Of a stretch of DNA of 44,285 nt, positions 28,201 through 39,200 are shown one piece after another. A program made the position numbers and the translations under genes. The notes beneath the pieces were generated by a model, which ran no database searches, was not told the DNA's origin, and worked only from the letters and a program-made list of their open reading frames with translations. Each line of letters opens with the position of its first letter. Position 1 is the first letter of the stretch. Origin of the DNA: Micractinium sp. NFX-FRZ (Eukaryota; Chlorophyta; Trebouxiophyceae; Chlorellales; Chlorellaceae); the NCBI GenBank assembly GCA_029339195.1, contig JAPTJF010000438.1, positions 7,501 through 51,785 on the forward strand. The letters run 5' to 3'.

Positions 28201-31200
28201 AGCTGGAGGAGTCCCGCCAGGAGCGACAGCAGCTGGCAGACAAGGTGCAGGAGCTGGAGGCGCAGGTGGGCAGTGCGGGGCAGTGCTGGGGGTTGGGGCG
28301 TGCGGGTGCAGGACAGGCGGGGGCTGTCCCAGAGACAGATGCTGGCAAACCCAAAACCCTACACCCTCCCTGCTGCTGCTTTCAATGTGCCTGGCAATGA
28401 GCCGCCCACCTCCTCAGAATCACTGGATCTGCAGCCAGCCTGCTCGCCACCCACATCAGCTTCACTCTGCTCCTGGCACTTGCATCCCGGCATGACCTTG
28501 CCCGCCCCCCTGCTTTGCTGCCCACAGCTGGCGGAGTCGGGCCGGGAGCAGCAGGGTCTTGCAGCCAAGATGGAGTGGCTCAAGGCCAAGGTGCGGGGTG
28601 GGCGTCAGAGCGCATCTACGGCGGGGAATGGAGAACCGCAGGTTGTGGAGGCCGGGCAGTTTTAGGTTTAGGGTGGGGGGCATGCATCACAAGCTTGCTG
28701 GCAGGCCAGTATTTACAGCTCAAGCGGCGGAGCATGCAGCGGGCGCACCTCAGGATGCGGCCGCAGCACGATACCAGTTAATGAAAGAGACGCCACCGAG
28801 GGCTGGCAGGTCAGCAGTGCACCTCAAGAAGGCAAACAGTGGAGTGAGCTGCTCCTACCCGCTGACTGCCCGCGCCTTGCGCCTCCCCGCGTGCCGCCGC
28901 AGGTGGAGCACTACGGTGGCGACGTCATTGGCCTGATGGCTGACCTGCAGGACCGCGAACGGGAGCTGGCCGAAGCACGGGCAGGTGGGGCGCGGCTGCC
29001 GCGCTTGCCTGCCATGCCTGCCATCGTCCCGCCTGCCCGCCTGGCACATTTTGTCCCGTTGATTGCTGTGTGCGTGCTGCGGGCTTTGACCTGCGCTTCA
29101 GCAGCACCTGGGTGTGGCGCCCCTGGCTTGGGCACGTGTGCACTGCTAAAGTGCACACGCGCCCTGCCTGCCTGGGGGTGCCTGGCAGTCGGGCTGCATA
29201 CCTCGGCAGTTGCGCATGCGAGCCGAGCACGCGTGCTGCTTGCTCTGTCATGTGGGCGTCCCAGTGCCGCACGCCTTCTTGCCCTCCCTTCTCCCTGCCT
29301 GCCTGTGCACAGCTGGAGCAGTAGGGCGGCAATAGCCCCGCCAACCTGTGCCTGCTGCTCCTCATGTCCCTCCACAGCCCTCCCCTCAACCACCCCCTGC
29401 GCCGCCCCTCCCTCCTCCCCGCCCTGACCCTGCAGAGCTGGAGCAGTATGGCGACGGCGGCCCCGCCGGCCTGCACCTGCGCCTCGTCACGGCGTGCTCC
29501 GAGCTGACGCAGCTGCAGCAGCAGCACCAGGCGACCACCGCCCAGCTGGGGGAGGCGCGCGACCGGCACCAGTCGGCGGAGGAGCAGCTGCGCAGGGCAA
29601 AGCAGGCGCTGGAAGCAATGGATGCCGAGGTGGATGATGTGCTGGGGCAGAAGGCGGCGGTGGAGGCTGAGCTGGCAAAGGCGCCCAGCTGGAACCAGGT
29701 GTGCATGTGGCCTGCGTGAGCGGCGGCCCACCGGTACGTGCACTAGCGGGACGCGCGTGTGATGGCCAACCTGGCGGCGGTGGCGCGCATGGGGCGGGCA
29801 TGCATGGGGCTGGGGAGTGACGCCTCTCTCGGCTGCTGCTGATTGCGGCCACTTGCAGTGCCTTGAAAGGCAGGATGCAGGCAGGCATATGTGTGTCACT
29901 GCCACGGCACTGCATCAGCACCTCCCAACTTTGCCCCCAGCACTTGGCTCACCCCTGCTTGCCCTGCCCTCTCCTCTCCTGCCCCTCTACCTCTGCCTCG
30001 CCGTGTGCAGGTGGAGAATGCGCAAAATGAGGTGGAGCGGCTGAAGGAGCAAGTGGAGCAGCTCAAGGCGCAGGTGAGGTGGGGGTGGGGGGTTGTGTGA
30101 AGGCCGGGTGGGGGTGGACTTGGTGCATGTAGGGGGTGTCAGAAAGAGCAAGCGGAGGCCAGGAAGACAGGCGGGGGTGGTGGCCTGGCGTGTCGGCGTG
30201 GGCGGAACAAAGTGATGCTGGGCACCGGGGGAGGTGGGGTGGGTTTTGTGGCTTGGGTGGTAATGCTTGCGGAGAGGCTGATGCGCAGAGTAGGTGGTGT
30301 GCCGAATGTTGCTGATGGATGGGGCAGGCACAGCAGCACGGTGGCAGGCGGGAACCGCTCAGGCCACAAGTGCGTGCATGTCAATTCGGCCGCACCTGGC
30401 TGGTCAGATCTGCGCTCAAACCCTCCCTTCATGTGCCCTCCCTTCGTGTGCCCTCCCTTCATGTGCCCTTTGCGTGCCCTGCAGATTGCGGCCCACGAGG
30501 ACGAGAGCTTCTTTGACGTGATGGCCCAGCTGCAGGAGTGCCAACAGGAGCTGGCCAACGCACAAGCAGGTGAGGCTCCTGGCTCTCGCCTAGCCGCCTG
30601 CTGCTGGGTGCTTTGCCTGCGCAGGACTGTGGGTGCATTGCCACCTGCAGGCATGCTCCCTCCACTTGCGCTGTGCTCTTTGGGTGCCCATGCAACCCTC
30701 TGCCCGCCTGCACCCGTGGCCTGGCCCAGCCCAAGCGCACGCATCGCCCCTCACATAGCAGCACTGCCTCCCTCCCCCTCCCCCTCATTTCTGCTCAGAG
30801 CTGGACAAGTGCAGCGAGCCCGCCCCGGAGCGGCTGCAGCGGGCGGTCAACCAGCTGGACGCCGAGCGGCGGCGGGTGGAAGGGCGACTGGAGGCGGCAC
30901 GTGCTGAGCTGGAGACAGCGCGGCGTGAGCAGCAGGCGGCAGAGGGTAAGCAGGCGGCGGCAGAGGCGCGCCTGGCGGCAGTACGTGCCCGGCAGCAGGC
31001 CCAGCAGCAGGCGACAGCTGCTGAGCTGGCAGCTGTGCAGCAGGCGGCCGCTGCTGAGCTGGCAGCGGCGCATGGCAAACTGAAGGCTGTGTCCAGCGAG
31101 AAGGGGAAATACAAGAAGCGTGCCCTGGACCTAGAGGCGCAGCTGCGGAAGCTGCAGGAGGAGGTGGGCAAGGCAGAGGCGGCAGAGGCGGGCCTGCCGG

Positions 31201-31994
31201 CTGGCCAGGCGGCCGATTGCGCAGGACTAGCTGCCGCTGCGGGGCCAGCTGCAGCAGCGGTCAGCGAGCCAGCTGACGGCGAGGGCCCGGCCGCCGCAGT
31301 GGTGAGCGGGCCAGCTGACGGCGAGGGCCCGGCCGCCGCAGCGGTGAGCGGGCCAGCTGACGGCGAGGTGCCAGCTGCTGCAACGCTCACCGGGCCAGCT
31401 GGCGGCAAGGGCGCGGCTGCCACCCGGTGCCCAGCTGGGAGCGGAGGGTCAGCAGGAACAGCCGCCGGCAAGCCAACGGCCGCTGGCAAGGGGCACAGGG
31501 CGGAGGGGCAGGCAGTGGCGGAGCAGCTGCTGGCACTTGCGCCTGATGAGCCGCTGGGGCAGGGGCCGCAGCCCAGTGAGCAGCAGGAGGGGGAGGGGGA
31601 CAAGCAGCAGAAGAAGCGGAAGCGGGAGGTGGCAGAGGTGGTGCTGGCAGAGGCACCGGCGGCGGCGCTGGGCCCCATCACAGCGTCGCAAAAGGCGCCG
31701 CCGCTGCCAGCCCAGCTGCCCACCCAGGTCACGGAGCAGGGGGTGAACACGGTGCGGCGCAAGCGCACCTTGAAGCAGAAGCCGCCGAAGCAGCCTGTGG
31801 ATGCTGAGCCCTGGGGTGAGCTGGAGGATGAGCAGCTGCAAGCGCTGGCCGAGCTCCCCGGGCTGCGGGCGGCGGTGTTTGGCAGCAGTGAGCTGGACTG
31901 GGCAGCCATCGCTGCACAGCTGCGGCGCAGCAAGGCGGCGTGCAGGGCCCGCTGGCGGCGACTCGGCCCCGCCACCGGCGGCGCCGTGCCGTAG
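25232..31994 (+). CDS. Long coiled-coil protein with C-terminal MYB/SANT-like domain, 10 exons
   Basis: Exons 25232-25810, 26092-26488, 26675-27972, 28203-28265, 28528-28590, 28903-28984, 29436-29698, 30011-30073, 30485-30569 and 30799-31994 join in phase to about 1362 aa. Residues 1-193 are acidic and Ala-rich (MSEEGSQEGSQFPAY). From about 335 to 1090 the protein is almost all Ala/Gln/Glu/Arg heptads (QLEAQLAASQAALTAAHQQ), a long coiled coil, so it probably self-associates. A basic KKRKR lies near 1236. Residues 1303-1353 carry WGELEDEQLQAL...WAAIAAQL...CRARWRRL, with Trp at 1303, 1332 and 1350, as in MYB/SANT repeats. A single MYB repeat on a long coiled coil suggests a dimeric chromosomal DNA-binding protein, but that is inference. 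The ATG at 25232 is the first one in frame with good coding composition. Confidence 0.75.
27727..27852 (+). repeat. 42-nt coding tandem repeat, three copies
   Basis: Units start at 27727, 27769 and 27811 and encode QLEATKAQAAQAAA (14 residues, exactly two heptads), so copy-number change would lengthen the coiled coil without breaking its register. Confidence 0.8.
30421..30465 (+). repeat. 15-nt intronic minisatellite, three copies
   Basis: CCCTCCCTTCATGTG repeated three times (one mismatch), 19 bases before the exon 9 acceptor at 30484. It supplies that intron's pyrimidine tract. Confidence 0.8.
31268..31393 (+). repeat. 42-nt coding tandem repeat, three copies
   Basis: Units begin at 31268, 31310 and 31352 and encode PADGEGPAAAAVSG-like 14-mers in the disordered stretch before the MYB domain. 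A fourth decayed unit may follow. Confidence 0.75.
31812..31964 (+). other. MYB/SANT-like domain
   Basis: Three tryptophans mark the three helices: W (1303), W (1332) and W (1350). The last two are 18 apart, and WAAIAAQLRRSKAACRARW is a typical helix 2-3 pattern. The first helix to second helix gap (29) is longer than usual because of an insert around LPGLRAAVFGSSE. Confidence 0.65.
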
Positions 31995-32941
31995 CTGAGC
32001 TGGGGGCTGCCGGCTGGGCCTGCCTGCTGCCGGGGCTGCGTCCGTGGCGCTGCCTACTTGCGTGGCCAGGACGGCCCTCCGGGCGTGGCAGGGGGGGCAG
32101 AGCCAGGCATGGCCTGCTCCCCTTCAGCTCCCCTTCAGCTGCCATGTGTGTCCCTTGGTCAAATGTCCCCCCCTGCGGCAGCGCTGCCATATGGCTGCCG
32201 CACACGTTTCTCTCTCCGCCTAGTGTGTCTCAGTTCCCCGCATCCCTCTCCTGCCCCACATCTTCCCCCTTAGTGCGCACCGTTGCCCCATGTCGCTATG
32301 CAGCAGCGGCAGTGCCGTGCAGAGCTGTATTGCGCTGGCCGCATGCCTTGGTGCCAGCCTCCGCTCTGTGCTGCTGCATGCGGTCTATTGCACTGGCTTG
32401 CATTGTTATTGCTTCTGGAGGGTCTGCCTCCCTGCAGCCCACCGCGCTTTCAAGTGCAAGGTGTTGCCCCGGACAGCCCACCCCTCTCTCCGTCTCCGAT
32501 CGCGTGTGCCGTCCCCTATATGCATGCTTGAGGTGGTTCAAAGCTGGGCAGTAGCTGGGACGTCTCCTATGCTGGACAGCCCTTTTTCTTCAGCCTGTGC
32601 TCCTGCATGCACCCCACCGCACTCCTCCCTTCTTTGCGTGCGGCGCTCCCCCAAGAGCAGCCCACCTTACTTTCGACTCTCCCACTTGCATGCCGACTGT
32701 GCGCGAGCAGCGGCAGTGCTGCACGGTACGTGGAAGTGCCCTGGCTGCTTGCTTGCTTGCCTGGCACCCTGCTCCCCTCTGGTCAGCAGTCTCCCCTGCA
32801 ACCCACAGCCCTGCCCTGCACCGCACGCTCGTACAGCATACCTGCTGCACGTTTCATGTGTCGCATGCCCCATCAAGCCAGATGCCTTCCAAGCTGTTTG
32901 CCTGCTCCTGGCTCGTGTGCTTATGTTGGCCTTTTGTGGTA

Positions 32942-32946
32942 TTACA
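32942..32946 (-). terminator. TGTAA poly(A) signal of the JmjC gene
   Basis: TGTAA on the minus strand, about 320 bases past the JmjC stop (33266-33268). Confidence 0.55.
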
Positions 32947-32978
32947 AGTAGTGCTGTGTACGTATGTATGTCCTGCCC

Positions 32979-32983
32979 TGTAA
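32979..32983 (+). terminator. TGTAA poly(A) signal of the coiled-coil MYB gene
   Basis: TGTAA followed by TAAGAATACAAC, about 985 bases past the stop at 31994. It is the first TGTAA on this strand after the gene. It lies beyond the minus-strand signal, so the two 3' UTRs should overlap. Confidence 0.55.
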
Positions 32984-33265
32984 TAAGAATACAACAGCTG
33001 GCAGATGCGGGGCCAGAGGGGCAATGACAACTATAGATACAAACTATTGCGGCGAAACACATTCCAGGGTGAACACCAGCTTCAACAGTACCCCCGTGCC
33101 AGGGCGGCCGCCACCTCATCTGTTAGAGCGGCAAGCCAGCAACTGCCGTGGGCCGCAAGCGCAGCCCTGCGCCTGCGCGGCCACACCTGGGCAGCCAGCG
33201 CGTCGCTAGCCTACCCGTGGCTCTCGCCCTTGAGCCTGGTCCGCCCGCCCGCCCGCCCGCGACGC

Positions 33266-36200
33266 TCAGCCCTGCGCCAGGGCTGCCACAACCTGGGCAG
33301 CCAGCGCGTCGCTGGCCCGGCCACAGAGCTCCTCCATCTGTGCCCGCCGCGAGCGCAGCCGCTCCAGCGCTGCCCAGGAGTGTGCGCTGCCCAGCGCGGA
33401 GCGCTGCAGCAGCTCCCACTCGCGGTGGCAGGCCAGCAGCCAGTGGCCCCTGCACGCGCACAGGCACAGAGAGAAGGGTGGCCGGGTTGAATGGGGCCAG
33501 CAGGCGGGCGGGAATCACGTGTGTGTGAAGTGGGGAGAAGTCTTGCCCCTCGGCCAAGCACCCACCCGGCCACACCCCGCGCCCCTCCCCTCGCCTGCCC
33601 ACATGCCTGCTAGCGCGTCCAACGGACCCAAATCTGGCCCCGGCCTGGCACCCGGCCATTCATCGTTCATGCTGTCAGCTGGCTGTGCATCTGAGCCTGC
33701 CATCCAGACCCACTCAACCACTGGCTCATCTTAATGCTGACTCATCCCGTAAGAGTGCATGAACCTGAACGGCAGTGTAGTTGTTGGACCACCGGCACCC
33801 ACTACAGTACACCCACCTGAGCACGTCCGGGCCCAGCGCCAGCAGCTGCCTCTCCCCCATGTTGTCCACCGCCGCTGCCAGCAGCTTGCGCCGCCGGCGG
33901 GAGGACTGCAGGTAGAGGTCGAGCACAGCCGGGGACAGCGCCGCCCGCGGCACGCTGCTCCGGGCGGGCAGCGGCGGCAGCGGCGGCGCGCCCGCGTAGC
34001 GGCCGGTGGCCAGCTGCACCAGCAGGGGCACAATGAGGGGGATGGGCAGGGGCCAGGCATGAGGGTAGGGTGGGACGGCACGGGTGCTGGGCACGCCAGC
34101 CGGCACCACCTAAGCGGGCAGCACACACCGTGCCAGGGCCAGCAGTCCAGGGAATGCAACACCCAAGATGGGCCTACCAAGAGCGGGCCCCCGTCCCCCT
34201 CCCCTAACCCCTCCCGCCTTTGCCCCCCGCTCCCCCTCCCTCACCCCTCCCCGCCCCCCTCACCTGCTCGTCCAGACCCTGCGGCCCCAGGGCGCACACC
34301 CGCTCCAGCAGGTGCTCCAGGTACTGCTTGCTGACGGGGGCGGCAGCCGCCGGCAGGCGCTGCAGGAACGCCCGCCCGCTCTCGCCCTCCTGCAGCAGCG
34401 ACGGCGCAGAGTGGGTGCGGGCCGGGTGAAGGAGCCGCGCAGCAGAGTGCAAGCACAGCGCAGAGTGGCCGGAGAGAAGGGCGAGCGTGTGGTGTGGAGC
34501 CAGGTCAGGCTGGCCGCATACACACCTGTCCTGCCCCCGCACGCCGGCGCCCCCACTCCACGCCCGCCCTGCACCCCCCGCACCTTCTCAGGCTCGGCCC
34601 GCTTGCGCAGGTGGCGCAGCAGCGGCAGCACGTCGGCCAGCGACTGCAGGCACTGCAAGCGGGTGGGCAGCTCCCGGCTCCAAATGGCGCCCCGCACAAT
34701 CCTGCAGGCGGGCAGGCGGGCGGGTCAAGCAGGTGGGCATGTGGGTGAGACGATTAGGACGGCCACGTGGCTGGGCGCGAGGGTAGGGCATGGCAAGGAG
34801 TGTTGGGCTTGGCAGGATGGGGCGAGCGGGGAAGTGTTGGGCAGCTGCCTGGTGCCCTGGCCCCCGGTCCTGCTGGCGCGCGCACCTGGCCCGCCCACGC
34901 ACCCAACTCCCCTGCCCCGTTGAGCGTCCAGCACCTTTTCTGTGAGACTCACCATGCAAGCTCCCTCCCCTGCCTGCCGTGCACATCTCCATCGGCCAAC
35001 CCCATGCCCCGCCCCGCACCTCGCCAACGCTCCCTGCTCACCTGCCCCGCACTGATTCCTGCCCACATGCCCTCCCACGAGCACACACCTGATGAGCAGC
35101 TCCCCACCACCCCACCACCACCTGCCCCGCAGCACTCCCGCCAGGCGTGCACTTGGGCCACACCTTGCAATTTGCCATCCCTCCCCCTCCTCTTCTGCTG
35201 TTGCAACTTCCCAGCCGCCCCTCACCTCACGCACCCACCCACTCCCACCCACAGCCAAGCCCCGCCCGCCCACCTGCCGCCCAGCACATCCAGCAGCTTC
35301 TCCGTGAGGCGCACCACCAGCAGGTCCACGCCGCAGGCAGGCACATCCTCCTCCTCCTCCTCCGCCGCCGCCGCAGCCTCCTCCTCCTCCTCCTCCTTCC
35401 GCTCAGCAGCACCAGCAGCAGCAACGGCTGCGGCAACTGCCTGCTCTCCGCTGCCGCCGCCCTCGCTGCCGCCGTCCCACTCCTCGCGCCAGGGCGGGAA
35501 GGTGCCGCGCTGCAGCCGCGCCTGGCGCTGCGCCCAGGTGCAGGGGTAGCGGGTGAGGTAGGCGCTCTGCAGCCAGCTGTTGGCCTTGTCCTGCGGGTGG
35601 CCCTCCTCGGGGATGACGTCCTGGGGGGGTGAGAGGGGGCGGGGCGGGGGGCATGTCGGTGGGGCAGTGGGCGACGGGCCCTCCACAGGGGGAGGCCCGG
35701 GGCAGCGGCGGGGGGCGGGGTGGGGAGAAGAGGGCGGGAGGGACACCGACTGTATGAGGGTGGAGGGGCATGTTTGAGTGGTGGCTGGGAGGGCGGGGTC
35801 AAAGCCACGGGCTGCTGGGGCAGGCAGTTGGGGCCACTCCGCATGCTGACGGCACAAGGGGAGGCGAACAAAGCAGCACCGCCCCTCCTCCCCCTGCTCC
35901 CTGGCCCTCGCTCACCGTGTAGCAGTTGGCCAGCAGCCCCGCAAAGTAGGCGCCCGGCAGCTGGCTGCGGATGTCGCAGTCGTTGAAGGCGACCTGCGCC
36001 AGCGGGAGGGGGGAGGGAGGGAAAGGTCAGTTGGGTGGGAGGGGAAGGGAGTGACGGCAGCCATTGGCCAAGGACGGGGGGGGGGGTTGAGGGGGCAGAG
36101 ACGGCTAAGCATGTGGGGTAGCAGGTGGCCGCTACAGTCTGTCAGGTGGGCATGCGACTGCAGACACACAGGAGACAGCTGCAAGCAGTGCAGCGGCACA

Positions 36201-39200
36201 GCAGAGGTGTGCACAGGTGCCGGCGGGCGGCAGGCGTGCTTGCCTTGGTGGTGGGCGGGTAGGCCGCGTCGTTGCTGCCAAAGGTGATGACGCCGTGGCA
36301 GGAGCCCTGGGGGAACTCGACGACGCTGGCAAACCCCTCGTCCCGCAAGTGCGCCACCTGGCAGGGGGGCGCAGGCGAGGGCCAAGGGGGGTTGGGGAAA
36401 CGAAAGGAGGGCTGAGGGAAGGCGCGTGCAGCAGTCATGACAAAAAACAGAGGGGAGTGCTCACGCGGGCAACTGCCGACACGCCCTGCCCTGCCCCCAT
36501 GCGCCCATACCCTGGTGGGCCACCAAGCAGCAGCAATGACTTCCTTCCGCCCAGCCCGTCCCACCACAGCGCCACCAAGCCGCTGCACAGATGTAACCTT
36601 CCTTCCACCCAGGCCACCCCACCCCAGCGCCCACCCTCACCAGCGGGATGCCGTGCAGCAGGTAGAAGTGGAGGGGCAGCAGCGCGCTGTGCCGCTCAAA
36701 CTGCCCCACCACCGCGGCATGCAGCCGGTGCAGCAGCCTGCAAGTTGGTGGGGAGGCACGGGGGTGGATGTGTGAACAAAGAGGGCGGCAAGACCCTGCA
36801 TACATGCGCCGTTCACCCGTCCACAGCACCAGCAGCAAGCACAGCCTCACTCCTGCTCCTGCCCGCCTTCCGGCACGCTCCACCCAACCATGCCTGCTGC
36901 CCCAGCGCCTGCGCCCGCTCCTGCCCCGCCCCCTGCCCCGCCTGCCCCGCCTGCCCCTCACCGTATGTGCGCCGGGCTGGTGAGCAGCTGCACGACGAGG
37001 TCGCCGCTGCCGTTGTTGATGGAGGGCAGCAGCAGCGTCTCCTGGTGGAAGCTGGTGGCGGCGGGGCAGCAGCCCAGCTTGATGTAGGCCACCGAGGAGG
37101 CCACACCCGTGGACTCGTTCTGCAGGCGGGGCGGGGCGGGCAGGGAGGGAGGGGAGCACAGGGGATTGCACACGTGAAGGGCGGGGTGGCAGCCCGGCGT
37201 GGCGACCCTGGCGAGCACGCACTGCGGCGATGAATGAGGGCTTGCCATGTGCCGGGGGGGAGCGCAAGTATGTGCATGATTCACAGGCACAGGCGTCAGG
37301 TGAGCTGTGGTGCAAGTGAATGTGAGGCGGGGCCCCCGGCGGCATCAAGTCGAGCGGCCAGGCAGTGAACAGCAGCCAGGTAGTACCTTGAGCACGTTGT
37401 GCCCGTCGGTGCCCCGCTGCGTGCTCAGCTCGTGCGGCAGCATGCGGGTGGTGGCGTCGTCAATGGCGCAGAACATGCCCGGCGCATCCGCTGGGAAGCC
37501 CTCTGCAGGCGGAAGACACACACAGAAGAAGAAACATATCAGGCAAGTGCATTGTAAGGCAATAAAGCCAGGGCTGCCAGCACATGCCCCGTGTGTGCTC
37601 TGGGGCGGCCTCCTGCACGTGCCAGCTGCTGTGCATGGGGCAGGCAGGGGCATGCAGGGGCGGTAAGAGTGCCTGCCAACAATACCAGTCTCATAATCAC
37701 TGAGGTACAGCTGGCCCCCCGGCTGCCTGCTGCCCGCACTCCTGCACCACCCAACAGCAAGCCCGCGCAGAGCAGGCGCACCGTACTGCACCGGCATGGT
37801 GGCGTCTGTGAGGTACAGGCTGGCCAGCTTGGAGCGGGGGTCCAGTGCCTCCGTGGCCGCCTGCGCAGGGTGACAGGTGGGCGGGGCAAGGGAGAAGGCC
37901 AGCGGGCGCTCAACGGACAGCACACCCCGCTCCCAAGGCGGCCTGGGCAAGGCAGTGGGCAAGATGGGCATGCCATGGCATGTAACAGTCCAGTTGCAAC
38001 AGGGGCAGGAGCTGCGGGGTGCCAGCACCGGCTGGATGGGCTGTCGGCGGGAACAGACGAAGTGACCCCAGCCTGCAGAGCGGCTCTCCCCGCCCGCTCA
38101 CTTTGGCGACCTGCTTGTTGGGGCGAGGCTGGTCCTTGGCCAACTTGCCGCCGCGGTACTGCCCAAACTGCAGGCAGGGACAGCAGGCGGCAAAAAGGGC
38201 AGGTTGGAGGGCAAGTTGAGGCTGCCACACACACAAGTGAAGGCAGGCACAGACCAGCGTAGGCGGGCAAACTAGGCCCCCGGTGAGGCAGGCAGGCGCG
38301 CTAGCAGGTAAGACAGACAGCCGGGCAGGCAAGGGCACTTGCACATGCACCGCTCTTGCCAGGTGGGCAGGCAGGCGTCCCTCTCTCTCACCAGCAGGTT
38401 GCACGACAGGCGGCGGTCGGCCAGGCTGCCGTTGGTGGAGATACTGCCGTACTGCAGGCCAGGGAGGCGGTACAGAGGGGGATCAAGAGGTGCGCAGGGC
38501 ATGCGCACTACGAAGCGTGCCTGGTGTGGCAGCAGGCGCCTGCGACAAGCGCTGCTACCCCTGGCTGCGCGTGCCATGGAAGCCTTAACATCTGACTGCT
38601 GCAGCTCTGTCGGCAGGCAGGCAGGCAGGCAAGATGCCCGAGGTCGTGCACGCCGCACGCCAGCCCAGCCCGCTGGCTGGACTAGCCCTCACCTGCGTCT
38701 TTGGCTTGCCGAGCAGCTCAGAGAGGACGAGTGTGCTGACGCCCAGCAGGCCGCGGTCCAGGGGCGTGCCCGCCGCGCGCAGGATGCCCGGGGCTGCACA
38801 GGTGAGCAGAGGGGCGGCAGCAGGGCGGGTCATTGCAGGGTGGAGCGATCCGGCCGGTGGTGTGTATATGTTGGGGGAGGCAGAGGAGGGGGGGAGGCAG
38901 AGGAGGGGGAGAGCAGGAGGTGCAGGAGGCTTGCCTGAGCAGGTGGCACAGAGGCGGTGGGGTGTGAGGGGGCAAGCCGCCGTGAGGCTGGGAGGGATGC
39001 AGGCACAACCAGCTGCCCTGTGCCGATGCCGCCAGCCACGCAGCGCAGGGGCGCTCCTCATTCCCCGGCTCTCCCTCGCCTCCCCTCGCTCACCGTGCTC
39101 CACCCACACAGACCGGCGGCCCCAATCGTCCACGGAAGCTGTGTGCCGCACAGCCGCTGGCGTCGCCGCTGCCGCCTCGGGTGCCACAGGCGCGCTGGCC

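Larger units (their letters stand above)
31995..33265. other. Convergent 3' UTR region, genes 3 and 4
   Basis: Lies between the stop codons of the MYB gene (plus) and the JmjC gene (minus). Opposing TGTAA signals sit within 42 bases (32942-32983). A 245-codon open frame at 32290-33027 has Cys/Ser/Leu-rich random composition and is not taken as a gene. Confidence 0.55.

Noticed and set aside
32290..33027. 245-codon plus-strand frame
   Set aside because: Lies in the 3' UTR region after the MYB gene, Cys/Ser/Leu-rich with random character, and covers both TGTAA signals.
33731..37348. Arg- or Pro-rich alternative frames inside the JmjC gene region
   Set aside because: Overlap exons and introns of a consistent 18-exon model; typical GC-rich shadow frames.
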